A stretch of DNA of 64,000 nucleotides. It comes from Mesoterricola sediminis. Its GTDB lineage: Bacteria; Acidobacteriota; Holophagae; Holophagales; Holophagaceae. The stretch is taken from the NCBI RefSeq assembly GCF_030295425.1, contig NZ_AP027081.1, forward strand, positions 682,001 through 746,000, written 5' to 3'. This document shows positions 8,235 to 16,845 of the stretch, piece by piece; position 1 is the first letter of the stretch; each line of letters opens with the position of its first letter. The notes under the pieces are model-generated. The model was not told the DNA's origin, did no database searches, and was given only the letters and a program-made list of their open reading frames with translations. The position numbers were made by a program, and so were the translations under genes.

Positions 8235-10922
8235 TCAGGGCAGGAAGATCGGATCGCTGAGGGTGGATCCGGCCGAGCCCACCCGGACGAAGGTGGTCCC
8301 GGCGGGGACGAGGACCCTGAGCGCGGCGTCGGTGAGCACCTGGACCTGCTCCATTGGCACGTCCAGACCGTCCGAGCGGACGATGCGCAGCCCGGGCGCG
8401 CCCAGGCCGGTGCCGTGGAGGAGGATCCAGCGATCGCCGGCCGCTCCGTTGGGCAGCACCTGGGTCGCCGCAGGATCCACCAGGGGGCGCCACAGGTCCG
8501 CGAAGAGGGCCTGGGCCGCCGTTCCCGCCAGGGGGCTGGCGGGGCCGCAGAGGGCGTCCCGGAGGTTCGCCAAGGTGGACATGCCCCGGCAGGCCCGCTC
8601 CAGGGCGTCCTGCTCGCGGGTGGGAAGGAAGAGGTGGAGGCAGGCCTCGGCCCGGGGGGCTTCCCCGGACGCGGGGGCCGGCTCCACGACCAGCGTCCAG
8701 AAGCCCAGGACCTCGTCGCGATTGAAGCCCTGCATCTCCTCGGACTCGGGCCCGGCGAGGATCGGCCCGCCCGCCCCGCTTGTCTCGATGCGGATGGGGT
8801 ACAGGTCACCACCGACGTTGCGGACCACCCCGGGTCCCCCGACCACGCCTGGGGCGAACCGGATGCCGGAGGTGGGCTCGAAGATGCCGGCCAGGAGCTC
8901 GTGGGTGGCGTGGTAGGTCCCGGATTCGGGGGCGCCGGCATCGGTCCAATGGTGGGGCCGCATGAGCCAGACAGCGCCCGCTGTGACGTGGTCCAGGTAG
9001 GCGTAATCCTGGGTGGACACATGGATGGCCACCCGGTCGGGCGGAACCGCCAGGCTCGCCAGCTTCTCCCGGATGGACCTGGGGAGGGCCGGGTGGAAGG
9101 CGGGGTCCAGGGCCAGGTCGAGGGTCCAGGAGGGGGCAAGTCCGAAGAAGCTGAGATCCTCCGGGTCCAGGGGATGGAAGACCGTGGACGCGGGAATGAG
9201 TTGGTCTGCGTAGAGGTTGGAGCGCTGCCGTCCCTCGGGATAGCCTCGATTGGGATCGATCGGATTCCCAGCCCCCGCCAGGGGCCGGGGCAGGGCCTGG
9301 GCGCGGGAGGGCAGGAGGCGGAAGGTGAAGCCCGGCAGCGGGATGACGGTGCCGTCCTCGGCCACGACGCTGAACCCCGCGTCGGTCTGGGCGGAATCCG
9401 GGAGGTAGAGGCTGATCCGCCCGTCCGCTTCGTAGCGCCAGTCCCCGGAATCCAGCCGGTCGGTGCCATAGAACACCGCCCCCACGCCCTCCAGATGCTC
9501 GCCCGCGAGCCACACCTCGCTCCCGGGAACCCCGGCGGCGGGGGAGGCGGAGAGGAGCACGGGAAGGGGGGCGGGGTCGACGGTGAAGGCGCCCGGCACC
9601 GGGAGGGTGCCGCCGGGGCCCGTCACCGTCCAGGTGCCGCCGGAGGTGCCCCCGGGGACCACCACCGCCAGACGGGTGTCACCTGGCTGGGCGGGCGTGA
9701 AGATGGCCCGGTCGCCATTCAGGGCGACGGCGGTGACCGCCTCCAGCCGGGTGCCCGTGATGTACACGGTGGCGCCGGGGAGGGCGTGGAGGGTGCTCAG
9801 GCCCGTCACCGTGACCGGGGGCTCGACCACGGTGAACGCCTGCTCGGTGAAAGGGATCCTCCCCGCATCGGTCTGGATGGTGATGGGACCCGTGACGGCG
9901 CCCAGGGGCACGATGGCCCGCAGGGCCGCCCCATCGGGGGTGACGGAAAAGCGCGCGGGCTGGTCGCCGAACCACACGGCATCCACCTGCGCGAGGTAGG
10001 TGCCGGAGAGGGTGATGGTGTCGCCGGGGGCGCCGGAGGTGGGGGTGAAGCCCGTGGGAACGGCCAGGTCCGTCAGGACGGTGAACCGGGGGGAAAGGCC
10101 CTGGGCCCCGGCCGCGGTGATCACCGTGAGGGGACCCGTGTCCGCGGCGGGGGGGACGGTCACCATCAGGGTCCCGTCCGCCTGGGCCACGAAGGGGGCC
10201 GGCACCCCGTGGGGGAAGGTCACCTGGGCCACGGGACCGTGCCAGGACCCCGTCAAGGTCAGGGTGTCACCGGGCCGGCCGCTCTGGGGGGTCATGCCCG
10301 TGATGGCCGGGGGCGGGGTGAGCACCCCGAACGCGACGGGGGAATAGCCATGGGTCTGGGCGGGCAGCTGGACGGCGATGAGGCCCCCGGCCGCCCCCGC
10401 GGGGACCCGGACCGTCAGCTGGGTGTCCGACAGGATCTGGAGGCCCTCTCCGGGCACCCCGCCGAAGGTGACGCCGGTGGCGAGGGTGAAGCCCTGCCCC
10501 TGGAGGGTGACCACGGTGCCCGGCAGTCCCGAAGCGGGATGGAAGGCGGTGATGACGGGGGCCGGCGGGACGGGGAGGGGCGTGAAGGCGGCCGCGGAGG
10601 TGGCCACGGCGCCGCGGGCCCGGACCGTGAGGGGACCCGCGACGGCCCCCTCCGGGACGGTGGCCTGGATCCGGCCCTGGGCGTCGAAGGTGAACCGGGG
10701 GGCCTGGACCCCGCCGAAGGTCACCTGGTCCGCCCCCGTCAGGTTCTGTCCCGCGAGGGTCACCACGTCGCCCGGGTAGGCCTGGGCGGGCTCGAATCCG
10801 CTGAGGGTGGGCCGGGCCGCCGGCTGGAGGGAAGACCGGCTCCCGCCCCGGCCACAGGCCAAGCCGAGGGGCAGGGTCAGGGCGCCCAGGAGGAGCAGGG
10901 GCGGGACGGGGGGGCGGGGCAT
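8235..10922 (-). CDS. IPT/TIG-repeat lipoprotein with uncharacterised C-terminal module (copy 2)
   Basis: Paralogue of the 1139-3763 product, 895 residues from the chosen start. The signal sequence ends in a clear lipobox (LGLAC). Six IPT/TIG repeats follow, then the same ~250-residue unknown module (here with STQDYAY, RPHHWTD and LLAGIFE, aligning with SQDYRF, RPHYWTD and LDAGFFE of copy 1), and one C-terminal IPT-like domain ending in SDPIFLP. The ATG at 10922 is preferred because GAGGTG lies six bases upstream; an ATG at 10928 directly abuts that sequence, and the longer frame to 10988 would overlap the promoter. Likely exported and anchored to the outer membrane. Function unknown; the repeats suggest binding or adhesion. 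Confidence 0.84.
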   Translation of the reverse strand: MPRPPVPPLLLLGALTLPLGLACGRGGSRSSLQPAARPTLSGFEPAQAYPGDVVTLAGQNLTGADQVTFGGVQAPRFTFDAQGRIQATVPEGAVAGPLTVRARGAVATSAAAFTPLPVPPAPVITAFHPASGLPGTVVTLQGQGFTLATGVTFGGVPGEGLQILSDTQLTVRVPAGAAGGLIAVQLPAQTHGYSPVAFGVLTPPPAITGMTPQSGRPGDTLTLTGSWHGPVAQVTFPHGVPAPFVAQADGTLMVTVPPAADTGPLTVITAAGAQGLSPRFTVLTDLAVPTGFTPTSGAPGDTITLSGTYLAQVDAVWFGDQPARFSVTPDGAALRAIVPLGAVTGPITIQTDAGRIPFTEQAFTVVEPPVTVTGLSTLHALPGATVYITGTRLEAVTAVALNGDRAIFTPAQPGDTRLAVVVPGGTSGGTWTVTGPGGTLPVPGAFTVDPAPLPVLLSASPAAGVPGSEVWLAGEHLEGVGAVFYGTDRLDSGDWRYEADGRISLYLPDSAQTDAGFSVVAEDGTVIPLPGFTFRLLPSRAQALPRPLAGAGNPIDPNRGYPEGRQRSNLYADQLIPASTVFHPLDPEDLSFFGLAPSWTLDLALDPAFHPALPRSIREKLASLAVPPDRVAIHVSTQDYAYLDHVTAGAVWLMRPHHWTDAGAPESGTYHATHELLAGIFEPTSGIRFAPGVVGGPGVVRNVGGDLYPIRIETSGAGGPILAGPESEEMQGFNRDEVLGFWTLVVEPAPASGEAPRAEACLHLFLPTREQDALERACRGMSTLANLRDALCGPASPLAGTAAQALFADLWRPLVDPAATQVLPNGAAGDRWILLHGTGLGAPGLRIVRSDGLDVPMEQVQVLTDAALRVLVPAGTTFVRVGSAGSTLSDPIFLP

Positions 10923-10977
10923 GGGCATCACCTCGGGTACCGGCCCGGGGCAGGTCCGGGCGCAGGGGGTGAGGCCC

Positions 10978-11005
10978 AGGATAGGCAAATAAATAATTAA
11001 TGCAA
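10978..11005 (-). promoter_or_regulatory. Sigma-70-type promoter for IPT lipoprotein copy 2
   Basis: Minus-strand TTGCAT (11000-11005), a 16-nt very AT-rich spacer, and TATCCT (10978-10983), about 55 nt upstream of the start codon. Same spacing and AT-rich spacer as the promoter of copy 1. The rest of the 10923-11148 gap shows no gene. Confidence 0.6.
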
Positions 11006-11148
11006 TCGGACAGCGCCGTTTCTGGATTTGATCAACCTTTACAGCAAGCGCATGCAGGCCGCCAGAAAGACATGCAGCGCCATTTCATCCCGGGACCTCG
11101 GGCGCGTCCTTCCGGGACATGGGCCAGGCGTTAGGAGGCAGCTTTGGG

Positions 11149-11982
11149 TTATTGGATATCAATGCTGCCGTCGATCGTCCGGATCCGGATGGCCTGGTCG
11201 CGGCCGGGGACGGTCCCGGTGAACCGGTGCTGGGTGGCCTCGGTGGCCGTCAGACCGGGGGCCGAGGCCCGGATGGTCCCGCCCTGGCTGCGGGCGTCGA
11301 CGAGGCCCTTGGCGGCGCCCAGGCGCAGGTGGACCTTCCCGTCCACCGTGCGGACCTGGAGGCCCTCGCCCCAGCCGTCCAGGTCCTCGGCGCGGACGGT
11401 GCCGTCCACGGTGTGGAGGTCCAGGCCCCCCGCCACCCGCTCCAGGGTGATGGAGCCGTCCACCGTGGAGGCCTTCACCCGGGCCCGCAGGTCCCGGCCG
11501 CGGATGCGCCCGTCCACCGCCCGGGCGTGGATCTCCCCGGCGATGGCCTCCAGCTCGATGGGCCCGTCCACCGTGGTCACGCCGGCGTAGCCCTCCAGCT
11601 GATGGACCCGGATGGGGCCGTCCACGCTGCGGATGTCCACGTTCAGCCGCCGGGGGACCTTCAGGCGGAGGTGGACGGTGTGGCGGCGGCCCCGCCCGCC
11701 CAGGATGAAGCCGAAGGGGAAGACGTGGTGCCGGGGGACCGCGATGAGGAGCCCCTCGCGGGTGCGCTCCACCCGCAGCCGGGCCAGTTCGGCGGCGTCC
11801 TCTCCCTCGGCCACCAGTTCGACCTCGGGGCGGTCCCAGCCCTCCACCTCCACGCGGCCATCCACCTGTTTGATCCAGAGCTTGCCGCCCATGGGCAGGG
11901 GCTCGAGGCGGGGGGCGGTGGTGCCGGCTCCGAGGGAGGCGGCGGCCAGGGTGAGGACGAGGGCGAAGGAAAGGCGGCGCAT
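11149..11982 (-). CDS. Secreted DUF4097-type beta-repeat protein
   Basis: Exported protein of 277 residues with a cleavable signal peptide (MRRLSFALV to about residue 22). The mature part is a right-handed beta-structure of the DUF4097 (putative adhesin) type. From about residue 115 the motif VDG followed by a hydrophobic residue recurs at ~20-residue steps (SVDGPI, TVDGPI, AVDGRI, TVDGSI, TVDGTV, TVDGKV, TIDGSI), one per turn. Proteins of this family are often placed next to anti-sigma or envelope-stress genes, but no such neighbour is present here. The ATG at 11982 has GAGGTT close upstream and starts the signal peptide; a start ten codons earlier lacks these. Role unknown. Confidence 0.8.
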   Translation of the reverse strand: MRRLSFALVLTLAAASLGAGTTAPRLEPLPMGGKLWIKQVDGRVEVEGWDRPEVELVAEGEDAAELARLRVERTREGLLIAVPRHHVFPFGFILGGRGRRHTVHLRLKVPRRLNVDIRSVDGPIRVHQLEGYAGVTTVDGPIELEAIAGEIHARAVDGRIRGRDLRARVKASTVDGSITLERVAGGLDLHTVDGTVRAEDLDGWGEGLQVRTVDGKVHLRLGAAKGLVDARSQGGTIRASAPGLTATEATQHRFTGTVPGRDQAIRIRTIDGSIDIQ

Positions 11983-12116
11983 GGGAACCTCGGAGAACGT
12001 GCCTCCCAGCATAGGCGCCCCGGCCGGCGGGAAACGCCCGAGTCCGCCAGTTCCCGCCGGGATTCGGCGAACGCGCCGCCGGCGTCGGCGAACGGTCCCG
12101 GTGGTAGACTCGGCCC

Positions 12117-12605
12117 ATGAAACGCCTCGCCCTGTCCTTCCTCTGCGGCACGCTGGCCGCCCAGACCCCGGATCCCCTGGCGCCCCTGCGGAGCCTGGCC
12201 GGCGCCTGGGTGGGGGAGGGTGGCGGCGACCCCGGGCAGGGCGAGGGGGCCTTCACCTTCACCTCCCGCCTCGGCGGGCGGGTCCTGGTGCGGGAGAGCT
12301 GGTCCGCCTACCCGGCCCAGGGAGGCCGCCCGGCCTTCCGGCACGAGGACCTCATGACCGTCTATGCGGAGGGCGGCGCCCTGAAGGCCCTGTACTGGGA
12401 CAACGAGGGCCACACCATCCCCTACGAGGTGGCCGCCGGCCCGGACCGGATCACCTTCACGAGCCCCGCGGGCCAGGGTCCGCGCTTCCGCCTGACCTAC
12501 CGCCTCACGGCCCCGGACCGGGTCCACGTGGCCTTCGCCATCGCCCCCCCGGGGCAGCCGGAGGCCTTCCGGGTCTACGTGGAGGGGGACAGCCGGCGGC
12601 GGTAG
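12117..12605 (+). CDS. Small secreted protein, lipocalin/DUF1579-like
   Basis: A 162-residue protein with a short signal peptide (MKRLALSFLCGTLAAQ). The mature region begins LRSLAGAWVGEG and alternates beta-strand stretches (EGAFTFTSRLGGRVLVRES, MTVYAEGGALKALYWDN), the pattern of small beta-barrel proteins annotated as DUF1579 or lipocalin-like. No catalytic residues can be named. Divergent from the DUF4097 gene (134-bp gap) and convergent with valS. I cannot assign a substrate. Confidence 0.6.
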   Translation: MKRLALSFLCGTLAAQTPDPLAPLRSLAGAWVGEGGGDPGQGEGAFTFTSRLGGRVLVRESWSAYPAQGGRPAFRHEDLMTVYAEGGALKALYWDNEGHTIPYEVAAGPDRITFTSPAGQGPRFRLTYRLTAPDRVHVAFAIAPPGQPEAFRVYVEGDSRRR

Positions 12606-12628
12606 CCGCCTCGTGCAGGATGGGATGG

Positions 12629-12644
12629 GCGGAACCGGTTCCGC
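12629..12644. terminator. 16-bp perfect palindrome between convergent genes
   Basis: GCGGAACCGGTTCCGC lies between the stop of the small secreted protein and the stop of valS. As RNA it makes a 6-bp stem with a CCGG loop; as DNA it could also be a protein site. A terminator role is inferred from position. Confidence 0.4.
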
Positions 12645-12662
12645 TCCTCTGATCGGCCTGCC

Positions 12663-15290
12663 CTAGAGGGCGAGCAGTTCGTTGATCTTGGCGAGGCGGG
12701 CCTGCTTCTCCTCGGCGCCGGCGCGCATCTTGGCGACGGCGGCCTCGGGGGCCTTGGTGGTGAAGGATTCGTCGGCGAGGCGGGCCAGGGCGGCGGCCAG
12801 ATCCCGTTCCAGCTTCTCCTTTTCCTTCTCGAGCTTGGCCTTCTCGGCGGCGGGATCCTTGAGGCCGGCCAGTTCCAGGGCCACCGTGCCGCCGGTCACG
12901 ACGGCGACGGCCCGGGTGGCGCCGTGGCCCGCATCCGGCCCGAAGGCCACGGATTCCAGGCGCGCGATGCTCTTGAGCCCCTCGGCGAAGGGGGCCAGGA
13001 CCTCCAGGGTGCAGAAGGCGGGGACGCGCTTGGCGGGATCCACGCCGTTCTCCGCCTTGAGGCGGTGGAAGGCGGAGAGGACCTCCTGGAAGCGGGGGAC
13101 CAGGTCCGGATCGCCGCCCTCCCGCTTGAGCAGGGGGTCGTCCAGGGGCCAGGCGCGGGCCGCCAGGAGCTCGGGCTCGCCCTTGGGCAGGCGGCCTTCC
13201 AGGACGGCGGCGTGGATCTCCTCGGTGACGAAGGGCACCAGGGGGTGCAGGGCCCGCAGGAGGATGTCCAGGAAGTGCAGGATGGCCGCCTTCTGCTCCC
13301 GGCTGCCGCTCTGGAGGGTGACCTTGGCCAGCTCGATGTAGGTGGCGCAGAAGTCGTCCCAGACCAGGTGGTAGAGGATCTCGGCGGCCTCGTGGAAGCG
13401 GTACTCCTCGATGGCCTTCGTGGCGCTGCCGAGCGCCTCGCGGAGGCGGCGGATCATCCAGAATTCGGCCTCGCCCAGCTCGGGCTCCACGTCCAGGGTG
13501 ATGTCCGGGGTGAGGCTCATCTGGACGAAGCGGGCCGCGTTCCAGAGCTTGTTGCAGAAGTTGCGGCTGGCCTCGAGGCGGGAGCGGGAGAGGCTGATGT
13601 CCGTGCCCGGCGCGGCCATGGCGGCCAGGGAGTACCGGAGGGCGTCGGTGCCGAACTCGTCCATGGTCTCCAGGGGATCGATGACGTTGCCCTTGGACTT
13701 GGACATCTTGGCGCCGTGCTCGTCGCGCACGAGGGCGTTGAAGTAGACGTCGCGGAAGGGGACCTCGTCCATCCAGGTGAGGCCGGCCATGACCATGCGG
13801 GCCACCCAGAAGAACAGGATGTCGTAGCCGGTGATGAGGACGCTGGTGGGGTAGTAGCGCTTGAGGTCGGCGGTCTCGTCGGGCCAGCCGAAGACGCTGA
13901 ATGGCCAGAGGGCGGAGGAGAACCAGGTGTCCAGGGTGTCCGGGTCCTGGGTCAGGGCCGTGCCGCCGCACTGGGCGCAGGCGGCGGGGGCGTCCTCCTC
14001 GACGTTGATGTGCCCGCAGGCGTCGCAGGTCCACGCCGGGATGCGGTGGCCCCACCAGAGCTGGCGGCTGATGCACCAGTCCTGGATGTTCACCAGCCAG
14101 TGCTCCCAAACGGTGGCCCAGCGCTCGGGGGTGAAGCGGATGCGCCCGCCCCGGACGGCCTCGAGGGCTTTCCGGGCGGCGTCGTCGACCTTCATGAACC
14201 ACTGCTCGGAGACCAGGGGCTCCAGGACCGCGCCGCTGCGGTCGCTGACGGAGACCTGGTGGGTGTAGGGCTCGATCTTCTCCATGAGGCCGAGTTCCTC
14301 GAGGTCGTGGACGACCTTCTTGCGGCACTCGAAGCGGTCCAGCCCGGCGTAGCCCTCCCCGGCCTCCTTCGTCATCTTCGCGTCGAAGCCGATGACGGTG
14401 ATGCTGGGCAGGCCCAGGCGCTTGCCCGCGGCGTGGTCGTTGGGGTCGTGGGCGGGGGTGAGCTTCACGCAGCCCGTGCCGAAGGCGGGGTCGACCAGGG
14501 TGTCCTGGACGACGGGGATCTCGCGGTCCGTGAGGGGGAGCTTGACCATCCGCCCCACCAGGTGCGCGTAGCGCGCGTCCTCCGGGTGCACGGCGACGCC
14601 GGTGTCGCCCAGCATGGTCTCGGGGCGGGTGGTGGCCACGACCACGTGCCCGCTGCCGTCGGCCAGGGGGTAGCGGATGTGCCAGAGCTTGCCGTTGCGC
14701 TCGACGTACTTCACTTCCAGGTCGGACAGGGCGGTCTGGCTCGCGGGATCCCACTGGATCATGCGGGGGCCCTTGTAGATCTTCCCCTGCTTGTAGGCGG
14801 CCGCGAACACCTTCCGCACGGCCCGGTTCAGGTCCGGGTCCATGGTGAAGCGCTTCCGGGTCCAGTCCACGCTGGCGCCCAGGCGCCGCAGCTGGTTCTC
14901 GATGTCGCCCTGGTTCTGGTCCTTCCAGGCCCACAGGCGCTGGAGGAAGGCCTCCCGGCCCACCTCGTGGCGGGTCTTGCCCTCGGTCTCCTTCAGCTGG
15001 CGCTCCACCACCACCTGGGTGGCGATGCCGGCGTGGTCCACGCCCGGCACCCAGAGGGCGTCGAAGCCCTGGGCCCGCTTGAAGCGGGTGAGGATGTCGT
15101 GCAGCGTGAACACGAGGGCGTGGCCCATGTGCAGGTTGCCCGTGATGTTGGGGGGCGGGATCACGATGGACCAGGGCGCCTTGCCGCTGTCCGGCTGGGC
15201 CTCGAAGAGGCGGGAAGCCTCCCAGCGCCCGTACCAGCGCTGCTGGGCGGTCTTGAAATCAAAGGCCTTGTCCATCTCTTGCATCGCCAT
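12663..15290 (-). CDS. valS: Valyl-tRNA synthetase
   Basis: Class I aminoacyl-tRNA synthetase charging tRNA-Val in the cytosol; 875 residues. The HIGH-type signature appears as PPPNITGNLHMGHAL near residues 40-55 and the KMSKS loop as KMSKSKGNVIDP. The CP1 editing domain, which hydrolyses mischarged Thr-tRNA, carries TTRPETMLGDTGVAVHPED. A zinc-type pair of CxxC motifs (CDACGH and CAQCGG) sits in the catalytic insertion. The last ~65 residues form the Lys/Glu-rich coiled-coil arm that binds tRNA. The start is set at MAMQEMDKAF; a longer frame to 15335 adds residues unlike the family. No T-box-like leader was seen. Confidence 0.96.
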   Translation of the reverse strand: MAMQEMDKAFDFKTAQQRWYGRWEASRLFEAQPDSGKAPWSIVIPPPNITGNLHMGHALVFTLHDILTRFKRAQGFDALWVPGVDHAGIATQVVVERQLKETEGKTRHEVGREAFLQRLWAWKDQNQGDIENQLRRLGASVDWTRKRFTMDPDLNRAVRKVFAAAYKQGKIYKGPRMIQWDPASQTALSDLEVKYVERNGKLWHIRYPLADGSGHVVVATTRPETMLGDTGVAVHPEDARYAHLVGRMVKLPLTDREIPVVQDTLVDPAFGTGCVKLTPAHDPNDHAAGKRLGLPSITVIGFDAKMTKEAGEGYAGLDRFECRKKVVHDLEELGLMEKIEPYTHQVSVSDRSGAVLEPLVSEQWFMKVDDAARKALEAVRGGRIRFTPERWATVWEHWLVNIQDWCISRQLWWGHRIPAWTCDACGHINVEEDAPAACAQCGGTALTQDPDTLDTWFSSALWPFSVFGWPDETADLKRYYPTSVLITGYDILFFWVARMVMAGLTWMDEVPFRDVYFNALVRDEHGAKMSKSKGNVIDPLETMDEFGTDALRYSLAAMAAPGTDISLSRSRLEASRNFCNKLWNAARFVQMSLTPDITLDVEPELGEAEFWMIRRLREALGSATKAIEEYRFHEAAEILYHLVWDDFCATYIELAKVTLQSGSREQKAAILHFLDILLRALHPLVPFVTEEIHAAVLEGRLPKGEPELLAARAWPLDDPLLKREGGDPDLVPRFQEVLSAFHRLKAENGVDPAKRVPAFCTLEVLAPFAEGLKSIARLESVAFGPDAGHGATRAVAVVTGGTVALELAGLKDPAAEKAKLEKEKEKLERDLAAALARLADESFTTKAPEAAVAKMRAGAEEKQARLAKINELLAL

Positions 15291-15383
15291 TCCCGAGAAT
15301 CCTCCATTCTGGCAGACGCGGGCGGGCGCTTCCACCCGGGGGCGCCGGGGGGCGGGGACCGGCGGCCCCGCCGGGGTGGGCCA

Positions 15384-15411
15384 TTGACCCGGTCCCTGGG
15401 GCCCCTACATT
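15384..15411 (+). promoter_or_regulatory. Putative promoter of the di-haem cytochrome gene
   Basis: TTGACC (15384-15389), 16-nt spacer, TACATT (15406-15411), about 53 nt before the ATG. Confidence 0.45.
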
Positions 15412-15464
15412 GGGGAGGTCCTGCCCCTAACAGGCCTTTTTTAAATGCTTATCAGGAGATGCCC

Positions 15465-16844
15465 ATGCATTGGCCCGCCTTCGCCGGTCCGGCCCTCGTT
15501 GTGGCCCTGGTGGCCCTCGCGGGTCCGCCGGAGCCTCCGCCCAGCAGCTACATGCCCGTCGTCATGACCGAATCCTTCGAGGCCCTCCGGGACCGCCTGG
15601 TCGCCGCGAAGGCGGCGACGGAGGCCGGCCACGCCGCCCTCCTGCGGGAGCGGTACGACCTGTCGGACCGCCCCCTGGAGGGGGCCCGCATGTCCCGGGG
15701 GAAGCGGATCCAGGGCGGCGTGCGCGTGCGCCTGCCGAAGGGGGTCACCTGGGAGGCCCTGGAGGCCCTGGACCCCGCGGAGATCAAGGCCCGCGGGCTC
15801 TGGCCCGGGGGCTTCCTGCCCCTGCCGCACCCGGACCACCCCCAGGGGGGCCAGCTCTTCCCCGGGAACCAGATCCGGGAGCTCCTCGCCCAGGAGGACC
15901 GGGACCTCACCCGCTTCGACCTGGACTTCGACCTGCCCGAGCCCTTCCTGCCCGAATTCCCGCCGGCCATCTACCTCACCACCCGTCCGGACCTGGGCGA
16001 CGTCTCCCGGGGGCGCGTGGTGACCCGCATGAACTACCAGGCGCTCTTCAACGGGATCCTGAACCCCAAGCAGCTCGAGGGCCTCCGCCTCCTGCTGACC
16101 CCCTTCCCCCAGCAGCAGTTCAACGCCACGGAGGACCGCCGGAGCGCCCGGCCCAGCCTGGGTGTCGCCTGCTTCGATTGCCACACCAACGGCCACACCA
16201 ACGGGGCCACCCACCTGAGCCAGGACACGCGGCCCACCGCCTTCCGCCACCGCCTGGACACCCCCACCCTGCGGGGCGTGAACCTCCAGCGCCTCTTCGG
16301 GTCCCAGCGGGCCCTGAAGTCGGTGGAGGACTTCACCGAGTTCGAACAGCGGGCCGCCTACTTCGACGGGGATCCGGTGATCGCCCGCAAGAAGGGCGAG
16401 AACGTGCTGGACCGGGGCAGCCAGGTGCATTTCATGGGAGAGTTCCAGAACCTCCTGGATGTCCCGCCCGCCCCTAAGCTGGGCCTGGACGGGCGCCTGG
16501 ACCCCAAGCTGGCCACCGCCCAGGAACTCCGGGGCCAGGCGGTGTTCTTCGGGAAGGCCGCTTGCGCCGGCTGCCACCCGGCCCCCTATTACACGGACAA
16601 CCTCATGCACGACCTGCGCACCGACCGGTTCTTCACGCCCCGGCTCGTCCGGGGGGCCATGGCGGGGCCGGATGGCCGGCGCAAGACCTTCCCCCTGCGG
16701 GGCCTCAAGGATTCCCCTCCCTACCTGCACGACGGCCGGCTCCTGACCCTGGACGACACGGTGGCCTTCTTCTCGCTGGTCACGGGCGTCCGGCTCACCC
16801 CCCAGGAGAAGCGGGACCTGGTGGCCTTCCTCCTCCAGCTCTGA
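15465..16844 (+). CDS. Exported di-haem c-type cytochrome (cytochrome c peroxidase-like fold)
   Basis: A 459-residue exported protein with a hydrophobic N-terminal signal (to about residue 22) and two CxxCH haem c sites: CFDCH at 236-240 and CAGCH at 367-371. The C-terminus (LRGLKDSPPYLHDGRLLTLDD and LTPQEKRDLVAFLLQL) is the ending typical of the di-haem peroxidase/thiol oxidoreductase group. The His-rich stretch after the first site (HTNGHTNGATH) may supply ligands. It probably carries electrons or reduces a peroxide in the periplasm; the substrate is not evident. The ATG follows AGGAG by six bases. The stop is one base from the stop of the convergent pyruvate decarboxylase gene, with no room for a terminator. 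Confidence 0.8.
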   Translation: MHWPAFAGPALVVALVALAGPPEPPPSSYMPVVMTESFEALRDRLVAAKAATEAGHAALLRERYDLSDRPLEGARMSRGKRIQGGVRVRLPKGVTWEALEALDPAEIKARGLWPGGFLPLPHPDHPQGGQLFPGNQIRELLAQEDRDLTRFDLDFDLPEPFLPEFPPAIYLTTRPDLGDVSRGRVVTRMNYQALFNGILNPKQLEGLRLLLTPFPQQQFNATEDRRSARPSLGVACFDCHTNGHTNGATHLSQDTRPTAFRHRLDTPTLRGVNLQRLFGSQRALKSVEDFTEFEQRAAYFDGDPVIARKKGENVLDRGSQVHFMGEFQNLLDVPPAPKLGLDGRLDPKLATAQELRGQAVFFGKAACAGCHPAPYYTDNLMHDLRTDRFFTPRLVRGAMAGPDGRRKTFPLRGLKDSPPYLHDGRLLTLDDTVAFFSLVTGVRLTPQEKRDLVAFLLQL

Positions 16845-16845
16845 G

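Noticed and set aside
11028-11222. Short plus-strand frame between IPT copy 2 and the DUF4097 gene
   Set aside because: Runs into the DUF4097 gene antisense and lacks a ribosome site or recognisable features.
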